From Chromatiales bacterium (lineage in GTDB: Bacteria; Pseudomonadota; Gammaproteobacteria; Chromatiales; Chromatiaceae): 64,000 nt of DNA. The stretch is taken from NCBI GenBank assembly GCA_022360905.1, contig JAKSBX010000278.1:22623-86622 (forward strand). The letters are read 5' to 3'. The position numbers and the translations under genes are program-made. The notes below the pieces were generated by a model. The model was not told the DNA's origin and made no database searches. It saw only the letters and a list, made by a program, of their open reading frames with translations. Of the stretch, positions 1-9,114 are shown one piece after another (position 1 is the first letter of the stretch; each line of letters opens with the position of its first letter).

Positions 1-168
1 CAGGTCAAGTCTGAATGACTTGAACCCCTGTTGCTGAAGCATGCTGACGTCATCCGCCTTTCGTGCACTGGTATATACCGCATAGCCACGCTCCTTCAAG
101 CCTTTGGCGACACACAGACCGATGCCGCTGGAGCAGCCGGTGATCAGTATGCTTTTGTAATCTGTCAT
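1..168 (-). CDS. SDR-family NAD(P)-dependent oxidoreductase, N-terminal fragment (runs off window)
   Basis: Reverse translation from ATG at 168: MTDYKSILITGCSSGIGLCVAKGLKERGYAVYTSARKADDV...; TGxxxGIG Rossmann motif. Confidence 0.85.
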   Translation of the reverse strand, partial: MTDYKSILITGCSSGIGLCVAKGLKERGYAVYTSARKADDVSMLQQQGFKSFRLDL

Positions 169-363
169 GGTTATGACCAACTCCATTTTATGGTTATTTA
201 ACCGGGTAAAAACCAGCTTATCAGACTCAATCAGGAATTAAAGTTTGTCTCGATCTGAACGCTAAACCAAACAGATTAAATGTTCAGAGACAAATCTCAA
301 CAACCCAGATTGAAATTTGTTCTCAACTAGAAATAACAGCAACGAGGTTTCGGAGAAAACTAG

Positions 364-1122
364 GTGGACATTGCGACATTGGTTGGTCTATTAGGCGGTT
401 TTGGCATTATCATCGGCGCAATTGCTTCTGGTGGCGACGTAATGCTGTTTGTTAATGTTCCCTCGCTGCTGATTGTTGTGGGTGGTACCTTCATGGTGAC
501 ACTCATGCAGGTCTCCTTAGGCGATTTTTTAGGCTCGTTCAGCATCGGTATGAAGGCCTTCTTCTATAAGACCGACGACCCCAAAAAACTTATAGAAGAA
601 GCCGTCGAGCTGGCTGATATTGCCAGAAAAAACGGCCTGTTGGCTCTGGAGGGCCAGGAAATATCCAACACTTTTCTCAAGCAGGGGATCGGGCTTTGTG
701 TGGATGGACACGATCCGGTGCTGGTCAACAAATTGCTCACCAAGGATATCAATTTGACCATTCAGCGTCATGAGGTGGGCCAGACCATGTTCAAGAATAT
801 GGCTGTCATGGCGCCGGCTATGGGCATGATCGGTACACTGGTTGGATTGGTACAAATGTTGGCGAACATGTCTGATCCCGCCAGTATCGGTCCTGCGATG
901 GCGGTCGCTCTGTTGACTACTCTTTATGGTGCTGTTATCGCGAATGCCTTCGCAACACCGATGTCGGAAAAACTGGCTCGAGCCAGTTCGATGGAGAAGA
1001 CCAACAAGTCGTTGATTATTGAAACCATCTCCGGTATTCAGGAGGGTATGAATCCACGGGTACTGGAGCAGCTTCTGAGTACCTATCTGCCCACCGGTAA
1101 GCGTCCTGTACAGGAAGTTTGA
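364..1122 (+). CDS. pomA: MotA/PomA-type flagellar motor stator protein (GTG start)
   Basis: VDIATLVGLLGGFGIIIGAIASGGD...MAPAMGMIGTLVGLVQMLANMSDPASIGPAMAVALLTTLYGAVIANAFATP is a characteristic MotA/PomA region; overlaps the MotB-like gene. Confidence 0.93.
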   Translation: MDIATLVGLLGGFGIIIGAIASGGDVMLFVNVPSLLIVVGGTFMVTLMQVSLGDFLGSFSIGMKAFFYKTDDPKKLIEEAVELADIARKNGLLALEGQEISNTFLKQGIGLCVDGHDPVLVNKLLTKDINLTIQRHEVGQTMFKNMAVMAPAMGMIGTLVGLVQMLANMSDPASIGPAMAVALLTTLYGAVIANAFATPMSEKLARASSMEKTNKSLIIETISGIQEGMNPRVLEQLLSTYLPTGKRPVQEV

Positions 1123-2018
1123 GGATGGCGGACGAGTGCCCCAAATGTCCTCAGGGGTTACCCCCATGGCTGGCGACATTTGCCGATCTGATGTCACTGC
1201 TGATGTGCTTCTTCGTTCTGCTGCTCTCATTTGCCGAGGTGGACGCACAACGCTTCAAGAAGATGGCCGAATCGATGAAGGATGCCTTTGGTGTGCAGCG
1301 GGAGGTTCCTGCGGTGGAGATCGTCAAGGGAACCAGCGTGATCATGCAGGAGTTCAGTCCCGGTAAACCGGAGCCTTCGCCCATCGAGGACATTCGACAG
1401 ATCACCAGTGATCTGGAGCAGGAGCATCTTGACCGGGAAGACCATGATGCCACTAAAGATGTGGATGAAGCCAAGGCAGCGATGCAGGCCGAGCTGGAGC
1501 GGGAGGTGCAAGCTCAGGCTGAAGAGCTTCAGGAGATGCTCGAGACCCAGATCAGCGAAGGCCTGATCGATGTGGTGACAGAGTCGACCAACATCATCAT
1601 TCGTATCCAGGAGAAAGGGTCATTCCCCTCCGGCAGAGCCAATCTGAATCCGGATTTCTTTGAAGTCATCTCAAAAATCACTGAAGTGATCGCCACAACA
1701 CCGGGCAAGATCATTGTTGCCGGGCATACGGACAACATCCCGATTTCCACCAAACGTTTCCGCTCCAACTGGGAGCTCTCATCAGCCCGGGCCGTGACGG
1801 TTGTACATGCCATGTTGAGCAATGCATCAATCGAGGAAGAGCGGTTTCTTGTCCAGGGTTTTGCAGATTCCCAACCCCTGGTGGACAATGACACCGCTGA
1901 GAATCGGGCTCATAACAGACGGGTTGAGCTGGTGATCAGGCGTGGTGAAGATGTTGAACTCGAAGCTGAACTTGAAGCTGAACTCGAAGCCGAACCGACT
2001 GCAACCCTTGAGGAATAA
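1119..2018 (+). CDS. pomB: MotB/PomB-type stator protein with OmpA-like peptidoglycan-binding domain
   Basis: Plug/TM region PPWLATFADLMSLLMCFFVLLLSFAEVD and OmpA motif VAGHTDNIPISTKRFRSNWELSSARA; ATG overlaps the pomA stop. Confidence 0.93.
   Translation: MRMADECPKCPQGLPPWLATFADLMSLLMCFFVLLLSFAEVDAQRFKKMAESMKDAFGVQREVPAVEIVKGTSVIMQEFSPGKPEPSPIEDIRQITSDLEQEHLDREDHDATKDVDEAKAAMQAELEREVQAQAEELQEMLETQISEGLIDVVTESTNIIIRIQEKGSFPSGRANLNPDFFEVISKITEVIATTPGKIIVAGHTDNIPISTKRFRSNWELSSARAVTVVHAMLSNASIEEERFLVQGFADSQPLVDNDTAENRAHNRRVELVIRRGEDVELEAELEAELEAEPTATLEE
1956..1997 (+). repeat. 12-bp tandem repeat encoding (ELEA)n at the PomB C-terminus
   Basis: gaactcgaagct / gaacttgaagct / gaactcgaagcc / gaaccg: three full units plus a partial. 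Confidence 0.85.
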
Positions 2019-2033
2019 ATAGGAGCCAGACCG

Positions 2034-2657
2034 ATGTCTATCGATGATCAGGAAAAAATTCAGGATGAGCGCAGGGAGTTTTTCCGAATAGACGATTCGA
2101 TCCGGGTGAGTTACCGGGTGATCCCGGCGGCGGAGATCCCCACCAGCGTTGACGAGCAGTTAAGGGCCGGGGAGCGGTTTACCGTTATGACCCGTCTGCA
2201 GGAGATCAGCCAGCACCTGTCTGCCTCAATGCACCGTATTGAGCAGCGGGATACCGATGTCGCCGACTATCTGAAGGCGCTGGATGAAAAGATCAACCTG
2301 CTGGGCCGCAGTTTCCTGACGGAAGCCCGGGAACTGCTCGATCGGCCCTCCCAGCAGGTCAATCTGAGTGCCGGCGGCTTGGCGATGGATATCACCGAAA
2401 CGGTGGAAATAGGCTCCAAGGTAGAAGTTAAGATGCTGTTACTGCCCTCATTTTCCGGTCTGCTGGCGTATGGCGAGGTAGTTGGTATCGAGCCATCTGA
2501 CGGAGAGCATGAGGGTTACCCTTACCATGTGCGGATCAATTTCACCATGATTCGGGGTTCGGATCAGGATGCGCTGATCAGACACATTACCCGTCGGCAG
2601 GGAGAGATGCTGAGACACCGTCGAGAAATGAAGGAGCTGGAAGAGGACGGTTCCTGA
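2034..2657 (+). CDS. PilZ-domain (putative c-di-GMP receptor) protein with inserted helical segment
   Basis: RREFFR and NLSAGG motifs; directly downstream of pomAB. Confidence 0.85.
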   Translation: MSIDDQEKIQDERREFFRIDDSIRVSYRVIPAAEIPTSVDEQLRAGERFTVMTRLQEISQHLSASMHRIEQRDTDVADYLKALDEKINLLGRSFLTEARELLDRPSQQVNLSAGGLAMDITETVEIGSKVEVKMLLLPSFSGLLAYGEVVGIEPSDGEHEGYPYHVRINFTMIRGSDQDALIRHITRRQGEMLRHRREMKELEEDGS

Positions 2658-2669
2658 AGGTGATTTTTC

Positions 2670-2834
2670 CGCAAATGAACGCGAATTACCGCAAAATCGC
2701 GCATATTGGATTAGTGTCATCAGACCCTAATACTATTTCCAGTTTTTAGCGCTGAAAAACGCTCAAATACCCACAAACCCGATTCTGATTCTTCTGATTC
2801 GCGCCAATTCGCGGTGCTTGGCGTCCGTTTGTGG
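2670..2834. repeat. Imperfect inverted repeat, CCGCAAATGAACGCGAAT family, plus a degenerate AGGGCCTGTTAACAC-family copy inside (2703-2729)
   Basis: Left arm ccgcaaatgaacgcgaattaccgcaaaatcgcgc (2670-2703); right arm ttcgcgccaattcgcggtgcttggcgtccgtttgtgg (2798-2834). Confidence 0.7.
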
Positions 2835-2983
2835 CTAAAAGCCCTTATTCATTTCCATGGTCAAGCTTAGGATTTAAACGGCCTTGATTATTAGTCTGTC
2901 GTTCCCAATATGGTAGGATTCAGCAGTTCCGGGCGGCTGGGCCAGACTCAGCCGTCTAATCCGAATATTGAGGAAGCACGAAA

Positions 2984-3244
2984 ATGCCGATTTACGAGTA
3001 TCGTTGCCAGGCCTGTGACCATGAGTTGGAGGCGATGCAGAAGATGAGCGATGACCCCCTGACCGAATGTCCCGAATGCAAACAGGAGAGTCTTAAAAAG
3101 CTGATCTCAGCCGCCGGATTTCGCCTCAAGGGAAGTGGCTGGTATGAGACGGATTTCAAGGGCGGCAACAAGAAGAATGTCCACGATAGCGGAAAATCAG
3201 AAAGTAAATCAAAGAGTTGTGGCGGCGGTTCTTGCGGCTGCTGA
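2984..3244 (+). CDS. FmdB-family zinc-ribbon protein
   Basis: MPIYEYRCQACDHELEAMQKMSDDPLTECPECKQESLKKLISAAGFRLKGSGWYETDF. Confidence 0.92.
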   Translation: MPIYEYRCQACDHELEAMQKMSDDPLTECPECKQESLKKLISAAGFRLKGSGWYETDFKGGNKKNVHDSGKSESKSKSCGGGSCGC

Positions 3245-3264
3245 CACCACTTGTGGATCTTTGA

Positions 3265-3891
3265 ATGACATACTTACGTCGTTACCTGGTAGCCGGTCTG
3301 CTGGTCTGGTTGCCGCTTGGGGCGAGCTATTTGGTGGTCAGTCTGCTGGTGGATTGGATGGATCGCAGTCTGCTGCTGTTGCCACAAGCCTACCGCCCGG
3401 AAAATCTGCTGGGATTTCACGTCCCGGGTTTGGGCGTGGTGCTCTCCCTGGTGATTCTGTTCATCACCGGTTTGGTGGCGGCCAATCTGTTTGGCCGTCG
3501 CCTGGTGAAACTGTGGGAGGCGCTGGTCTCCCGCATACCGCTGGTCAGGTCTGTCTATTCCGCGGTCAAACAGCTGGTGGAGACGATGTTTGCCGACAAT
3601 GGCAGGTCGTTCCGTAAAGTTGTGCTGGTCGAGTTTCCCCGACGGGGTCTCTGGACCCTGGCCTTTCTCACCAATGAGGAGAGTGGTCCGATCCAGGAGG
3701 CGCTTGGGCGCGAACTGGTGAGTGTCTACATTCCCACCACACCCAACCCCACGGGGGGCTATTTCGTGCTTCTGCCCAAGGAGGAAGTACGGGAGTTGGA
3801 GATGAGTGTGGATGACGGATTGAAGATGTTGCTCTCGATGGGAGCGGTAAACTCGACCTCCGGGCTTGCAGAGGTGCAAGCCAAGCCGTAA
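3265..3891 (+). CDS. DUF502 family membrane protein
   Basis: RRYLVAGLLVWLPLGASYLVV...IPLVRSVYSAVKQLVETMF...PTTPNPTGGYFVLLPKEEV; adjacent to aspS as often seen. Confidence 0.9.
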   Translation: MTYLRRYLVAGLLVWLPLGASYLVVSLLVDWMDRSLLLLPQAYRPENLLGFHVPGLGVVLSLVILFITGLVAANLFGRRLVKLWEALVSRIPLVRSVYSAVKQLVETMFADNGRSFRKVVLVEFPRRGLWTLAFLTNEESGPIQEALGRELVSVYIPTTPNPTGGYFVLLPKEEVRELEMSVDDGLKMLLSMGAVNSTSGLAEVQAKP

Positions 3892-3939
3892 CATTCCCGC
3901 TTTTTAGCCGTTGCAGCGAAATCTCACAGGATAATACCC

Positions 3940-5727
3940 ATGCGCAGTCATTATTGTGGACAAATCAATAGCTCCCATATCGACCAGGAGGTTGAAATTT
4001 GTGGATGGGTGCATCGCCGTCGTGATCATGGCGGGGTGATTTTTATCGACCTGCGTGACCGTGAAGGCCTGGTGCAGGTAGTTTACGATCCGGATCTGCC
4101 GGAGATTTTCTCCATTGCAGAGCAGGTACGTAACGAGTTTGTGCTGCGTGTCAGGGGGCGAGTCAGGGCCAGGCCTGAAGGTACTGTCAACAAAGACCTG
4201 CCCACCGGCGAGATCGAAATCCTCGGGCTTGAGCTGGAAGTGCTGAACCGTTCAGATACACCACCGTTTCAGCTCGATGAGCATGAGAAGGCCTCTGAAG
4301 AGATCCGCCTGCGCTATCGCTATATCGATCTGCGTCGTCCTGAGATGCTGGAGAAGATCCGTGTGCGTGCCCAGGTGACCAAATCCCTGCGTCGTTTTCT
4401 CGAAGATCAGGGTTTCATGGATATCGAGACACCGATGTTGACCAAAGCAACCCCGGAAGGGGCCCGGGACTACCTGGTGCCGAGCCGCACCCATCCGGGT
4501 GAGTTTTTTGCACTGCCTCAGTCACCCCAGCTGTTCAAGCAGCTGTTGATGATGTCCGGTATGGACCGCTACTACCAGATTGTACGCTGTTTCCGTGATG
4601 AGGATCTGCGTGCCGACCGTCAGCCGGAATTCACCCAACTCGATATCGAGACCTCGTTCATGAGTGAGGATGAGATTCTGCAACTCAATGAAGAGATGAT
4701 TCGTCAGCTCTACAAAGAGGTCCTGGATGTCGACCTGCCGAATCCATTTCCACGCATGAGCTACGATGAGGCCATCTCCCGCTTCGGTTCTGACCGTCCC
4801 GATCTGCGGGTTCCCCTGGAGCTTGTCGATCTGGGTGATCTGATGCAATCGGTGGAGTTCAAAGTCTTTTCCGGCCCCGCCAAGGATGCCAAAGGCCGGG
4901 TGGCGGCCATGATGGTGCCCGGCGGTAGTGCCTTGAGCCGTAAACAGATCGATGAATATACCAAGTACGTGGCGATCTACGGTGCCAAAGGGCTGGCCTA
5001 TATCAAAGTCAATGAACTGGCCAAGGGCATTGAGGGTCTGCAGTCGCCGATTCTCAAATTCCTGCCGGATGAGGTGGTGAATGCGATCCTGGAACGCACC
5101 GCGGCCAAGGATGGGGATCTGATCTTCTTCGGTGCGGACAAGGCCCATGTGGTCAACGAAGCTCTCGGTGCGTTGCGCGTCAAGGTGGGTCAGGATATGG
5201 AGCTGATGCAGGGCGAGTGGCGACCCTTGTGGGTTGTCGATTTCCCAATGTTCGAGTGGGATGACAACCACGATCGTTGGACTCCGCTACACCATCCTTT
5301 CACCTCGCCCAAGCTGGATCAGCTGGAACTGCTTGAGAGTGACCCTGGCGCCTGTAAATCCCGTGCCTATGACATGGTGATGAATGGTGTTGAGCTGGGT
5401 GGTGGTTCGATTCGTATTCACCAGCAGGACGTGCAGCATAAGATCTTCCAACTGCTGGAGATCAGTGATGAAGAGGCGGAGGAGAAGTTCGGTTTTCTGC
5501 TCAATGCTCTGAAATTCGGTTGTCCTCCCCATGGGGGATTGGCATTCGGTCTCGATCGTCTGGTCATGCTGCTGACCGGTTCCTCCTCGATTCGTGAGGT
5601 GATGGCTTTTCCGAAGACCCAGACCGCGGCCTGCATGCTCACCTCAGCGCCATCGGAAGTGGCGCCGGATCAATTACGGGAGCTCTCCATTCGAGTGCGT
5701 AAACCGGCGGCAGAAGAGGGGGCTTAG
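3940..5727 (+). CDS. aspS: Aspartyl-tRNA synthetase
   Basis: [43 protein letters not shown]...; [33 protein letters not shown]. Confidence 0.98.
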   Translation: MRSHYCGQINSSHIDQEVEICGWVHRRRDHGGVIFIDLRDREGLVQVVYDPDLPEIFSIAEQVRNEFVLRVRGRVRARPEGTVNKDLPTGEIEILGLELEVLNRSDTPPFQLDEHEKASEEIRLRYRYIDLRRPEMLEKIRVRAQVTKSLRRFLEDQGFMDIETPMLTKATPEGARDYLVPSRTHPGEFFALPQSPQLFKQLLMMSGMDRYYQIVRCFRDEDLRADRQPEFTQLDIETSFMSEDEILQLNEEMIRQLYKEVLDVDLPNPFPRMSYDEAISRFGSDRPDLRVPLELVDLGDLMQSVEFKVFSGPAKDAKGRVAAMMVPGGSALSRKQIDEYTKYVAIYGAKGLAYIKVNELAKGIEGLQSPILKFLPDEVVNAILERTAAKDGDLIFFGADKAHVVNEALGALRVKVGQDMELMQGEWRPLWVVDFPMFEWDDNHDRWTPLHHPFTSPKLDQLELLESDPGACKSRAYDMVMNGVELGGGSIRIHQQDVQHKIFQLLEISDEEAEEKFGFLLNALKFGCPPHGGLAFGLDRLVMLLTGSSSIREVMAFPKTQTAACMLTSAPSEVAPDQLRELSIRVRKPAAEEGA

Positions 5728-5768
5728 CACGCACTGCCGGTCTAAGTGCTCGCGGATCAAGCAGAGAA

Positions 5769-6224
5769 ATGCCGGGCGGATCCTACAAGCGGCCAGAGTC
5801 GGTACTGGTTGTGGTCTACACCCTCGCTGATGAGGTGCTGATGATGCGCCGGGTTCGGCCGAAACACTTCTGGCAATCGGTCACCGGCAGTCTGGAGTGG
5901 GGAGAGTCAGCCAGGCAGGCGGCCCGCCGGGAACTCTATGAGGAGACCGGTATCATGGCCGGCAATCGATTGATCGATCTACACCAGCAGGTCAATTTTC
6001 CAATTCTGCCTGCCTGGCGTAGCCGTTACGCCGCGACAGCCCATACCAACAAAGAGCACTGGTTTGGTCTGCAGCTGCCAAGTCGTCGAATCCCAAGACT
6101 GCAGGCGGATGAGCACAGTGAATACCGTTGGGTCTCATCTGACCAGGCCCTGCGGTTGGCCAGTTCATGGACCAATCGCAAGGCCATTCGCTATCTGCTG
6201 ACTGGCCGTTCTCCCAATTATTAA
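5769..6224 (+). CDS. nudB: Dihydroneopterin triphosphate diphosphatase (NUDIX)
   Basis: NUDIX box GSLEWGESARQAARRELYEETGI; position after aspS. Confidence 0.85.
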   Translation: MPGGSYKRPESVLVVVYTLADEVLMMRRVRPKHFWQSVTGSLEWGESARQAARRELYEETGIMAGNRLIDLHQQVNFPILPAWRSRYAATAHTNKEHWFGLQLPSRRIPRLQADEHSEYRWVSSDQALRLASSWTNRKAIRYLLTGRSPNY

Positions 6225-6263
6225 CCTATTTAAGGTGCCGGGTTACCAGGGCCAGTTAACACT

Positions 6264-6653
6264 TTACCCGTTCAGTTTTTCGACTACCCGCAGCAATTTT
6301 GCCTTGGCTTCCGCCGCCACCCGTTTGGGCTCTTCGGTTGTACACAATCCGAGAATCGCTTCAGGGTCCATAAAGCTGACCACCACTTTGCCGTTCTGCT
6401 GTTCCCGGATGATGAAATTGCAGGGCAGCAGTGTGCCTGCGTTGGGCTCATCCTGCAGTACCCGTTCTGCCAGGGCAGGGTTACAGGCACCGAAGATGTG
6501 ATAGGGCGGAATATCCTTGTCCATTTTATTTTTAAAGATCGCCTGCACATCCACATCACTGACCACCCCAAGGTGCTCTTCCATCAAAATATCACGAACT
6601 CGGGCGACAGCCTGATTGAAGGGGAGATCGATCTCCGTATTGAACTCGTACAT
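6264..6653 (-). CDS. DUF302 domain protein
   Basis: FNQAVARVRDILMEEHLGVVSDVDVQAIFKNKMDKDIPPYHIFGACNPALAERVLQDEPNAGTLLPCNFIIRE. Confidence 0.9.
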   Translation of the reverse strand: MYEFNTEIDLPFNQAVARVRDILMEEHLGVVSDVDVQAIFKNKMDKDIPPYHIFGACNPALAERVLQDEPNAGTLLPCNFIIREQQNGKVVVSFMDPEAILGLCTTEEPKRVAAEAKAKLLRVVEKLNG

Positions 6654-6751
6654 AAAGCCTCCTGTTTAAAAAAGAGGCGCCATTCCAGCAGAGTGAATTT
6701 GCCAGGGCATTGAATATTATCAAAACCACAATTTGTCAGTGCACCAGGGCA

Positions 6752-6778
6752 CATTGGATTCGTGTTATCAGGCCCTGG
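6752..6778 (-). repeat. AGGGCCTGTTAACACGAATCC-family interspersed repeat copy (minus orientation)
   Basis: cattggattcgtgttatcaggccctgg; flanked by caccagggca giving an AGGGC/GCCCT stem. Confidence 0.75.
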
Positions 6779-6807
6779 CGCTGCTTAACCGCCAACAGCT
6801 GTGATGG

Positions 6808-7404
6808 TCAACTCAGTATTTTCTGCAGTTGTGGAATGAATTCGTCAGGTTCGATATGGAAGTGGTTGAACACCACTTTGCCTGATGGATCGATGATCAC
6901 CACCCATGGTGTTCCCCCGGTGCGGTAGTCACGCATCGTGCGGGGATAGGTGTTTGTCTGCGGATCACCCGCATCATGACCCATCATGATCGGCAATTCG
7001 TAGCGAAGCTGCAGCTCCCGCAGATGTGCTTTGGTGTTACTGCTATAGCCTTCGAAAACGGTTTGAATGGCGAGCACCTCGACCCTTTGATCCTCACGGA
7101 AAGTATCTGCTACCCGCTTCAGGGCAGGAAAACCGTACTCATGACAGCCAGGGCACCAGTTCTGAAAGCATTTTAGATAGACCCACTTGCCGTTTAACTG
7201 CTGTTGCTTGAAGTCACTGGGCCGGCCTTCGGCATCTATCCAGTAGTCCACCTGCAGTGGGGGTGCCTGTCTGCCTTTGATGCCATATCTGTTTTTGTCG
7301 TCATTGCCCAATACCTGGGGGGTGTAGCCCAGCGGCAGCAACGCCAGTGGAGCGAGAGTCGTGTTGGTAATGAAATCTCTACGTGACAGATTTTGTTTGC
7401 CCAT
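6808..7404 (-). CDS. TlpA/redoxin-type thiol-disulfide protein with Tat-like signal (longer ORF to 7476 possible)
   Basis: MGKQNLSRRDFITNTTLAPLALLPLGY (RR signal); WVYLKCFQNWCPGCHEYGFPALKRV (WCPGC active site); PWVVIIDPSGKVVFN. Confidence 0.82.
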   Translation of the reverse strand: MGKQNLSRRDFITNTTLAPLALLPLGYTPQVLGNDDKNRYGIKGRQAPPLQVDYWIDAEGRPSDFKQQQLNGKWVYLKCFQNWCPGCHEYGFPALKRVADTFREDQRVEVLAIQTVFEGYSSNTKAHLRELQLRYELPIMMGHDAGDPQTNTYPRTMRDYRTGGTPWVVIIDPSGKVVFNHFHIEPDEFIPQLQKILS

Positions 7405-7546
7405 GAAGTCTCTCCCGAACTGAAATTCAATGGTTTGAAGGTCTGTGCCTGGCTGTTTGCTCAAACAATCCCGCACAGCCTCGGCTACTGCAGTTGAGTA
7501 TCTATCTATATCACTCTACTCCTGAGATTCGGTTTTGGATTCGCCT

Positions 7547-7579
7547 GGGGCCTGTTAACACGAATCCCATTACCAGGCA
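7547..7579 (+). repeat. AGGGCCTGTTAACACGAATCC-family repeat copy
   Basis: ggggcctgttaacacgaatcccattaccaggc. Confidence 0.7.
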
Positions 7580-7705
7580 TCCGGCGAAAAACAGACTAGA
7601 CTAATTTAACAGTCAACCATTAGGGTCCGTTCACGGGCCCTAATGTGACAATTCTGTATGTTGGTTGTTTAACAGCAGCCGGAGTCGATCAAATGAGGCT
7701 GGAGC

Positions 7706-8167
7706 ATGAAAAAGAAAGAGAAAAAGCTGAAAAAGGCAGGCAAGGAGAAGCTCAGTAAGAAGAACAAAACCATAGGCACACAGGTCAAGCAGAAGAGCGC
7801 AAAATTCTCTGAACTGAAGAGCAGAATCAAGATGCTTGAGGCGATTGTTGAAAAACGTGAGCGAACCATCGCCAAACTGAAAAACAAACTGAATGAATCT
7901 GAAAACCGCAAAGCGAAAAAGCCTGCCAAGCAGAAGTCTCCCGGTGGGGCTGCAAAGCTGCTCAGATCGCAACGTTCAACCCGGGTTGGTTTGAATCAAC
8001 GGGATGCCTGGAGGCGGCACGGTTATCTGCGTAGCCGCTATGAGCACTATCTGGAGCAGAATGAGGAGAAGACGATGGCGAGACAGCATGCGGGCCAGGA
8101 TCTTGTCGAGAAATTTGGTGAAGAGGCGGGCTATACCGAGCTGCAGTTGGAACAGATACTCTCCTGA
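7706..8167 (+). CDS. Lys-rich coiled-coil hypothetical protein
   Basis: MKKKEKKLKKAGKEKLSKKNKTIGTQVKQKSAKFSELKSRIKMLEAIVEKRERTIAKLKNKLNESENRKAKKPAKQK...; 5 nt upstream of the next CDS. Confidence 0.7.
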   Translation: MKKKEKKLKKAGKEKLSKKNKTIGTQVKQKSAKFSELKSRIKMLEAIVEKRERTIAKLKNKLNESENRKAKKPAKQKSPGGAAKLLRSQRSTRVGLNQRDAWRRHGYLRSRYEHYLEQNEEKTMARQHAGQDLVEKFGEEAGYTELQLEQILS

Positions 8168-8172
8168 TACTC

Positions 8173-8553
8173 ATGCCGTTTATCCACATCAAATCGCTGC
8201 CTTTTGAGCAGCCAAGGGATATCAGTAGGATCCTGCAACTGATCACCGAGGATTTTTCTGCTGCAAGTGGCATCGACAAGCAGCATATTACCGTTACCTG
8301 GGATCTATTATCGGCAGGCTACTACACTGTGGCTGGAGAGGTGAGCGACTATCAGCCTGATAGCGGTCATCCTCTACTGGTTGAGATGCTGCTGCCGGAC
8401 TTCAACAGCCGTGAAAAGATTGCAGATTACATCAAAGCCGTGGCTGACAGCCTGTCCAGGCATGCTCAGGTTCCGGTCAACAATCTATTCATCAACTGTC
8501 GCCTTGCCAGGTCGGGCCAGGTATTTGATGCGGGCGATCTGGTCCATTGGTAA
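8173..8553 (+). CDS. DUF1904/tautomerase-like hypothetical protein
   Basis: MPFIHIKSLPFEQPRDISRILQLITEDFSAASGIDKQHITVTWDLLSAGYYTVAGE. Confidence 0.65.
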   Translation: MPFIHIKSLPFEQPRDISRILQLITEDFSAASGIDKQHITVTWDLLSAGYYTVAGEVSDYQPDSGHPLLVEMLLPDFNSREKIADYIKAVADSLSRHAQVPVNNLFINCRLARSGQVFDAGDLVHW

Positions 8554-8652
8554 TCACTATTTGGAAATTGTTTAACACGCTTTCAGGCTTTATGATGAGA
8601 GAAGGCACTATTGGACGTGTGTAGCAGCACCAGTCTATGACAATGGAGGTTA

Positions 8653-9003
8653 GTGATGATGGGAATAGCCGGGCTCAGACAGAGGAAAAACAGAAAAAAA
8701 CGACGCTTTCAATCATTCGGCAGAGCCGTGTTGGTGGTATCCATTCTGAGCGTATCAATTGGCTGCTCGACCGTAAAAGTCCATCTCGACGATCATGATA
8801 TCCTACACCCCTACCTGGGAACGAAGACAGCGGTAAATGTCTTCATCAGAAGTTTTTCCGATTACTACCTGTACGGTCAGCAGGTTGTGATGGCGATGGA
8901 TGTGCCACTCTGTTTTGTGGCTGATACACTGCTGTTACCCTATGACCTGATGGTCAAAACCAAGCGGCATCAGCGACAACAAAACCAGTTGCCGCCTAGG
9001 TGA
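8653..9003 (+). CDS. YceK/YidQ-like small lipoprotein
   Basis: Lipobox SVSIGC; HPYLGTKTAVNVF...MDVPLCFVADTLLLPYDLMVKT. Confidence 0.7.
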   Translation: MMMGIAGLRQRKNRKKRRFQSFGRAVLVVSILSVSIGCSTVKVHLDDHDILHPYLGTKTAVNVFIRSFSDYYLYGQQVVMAMDVPLCFVADTLLLPYDLMVKTKRHQRQQNQLPPR

Positions 9004-9114
9004 ATATGACCTAATCGACTTGATCTGTGTGGTTTTTCCTTGTTTAATTAACCGTCTGATTCGATTCAAATATTTACACGATGGACCCCACTTGCGGTAC
9101 AAGGACTGGCGAAC

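Noticed and set aside
529-1248. 239-aa minus-strand ORF opposite pomA/pomB
   Set aside because: Antisense shadow of two well-recognised genes; composition not protein-like
3274-3894. 206-aa minus-strand ORF opposite the DUF502 gene
   Set aside because: His/Gln-rich antisense shadow; + strand product is clearly DUF502
4522-5271. 249-aa minus-strand ORF within aspS
   Set aside because: Antisense shadow of aspS
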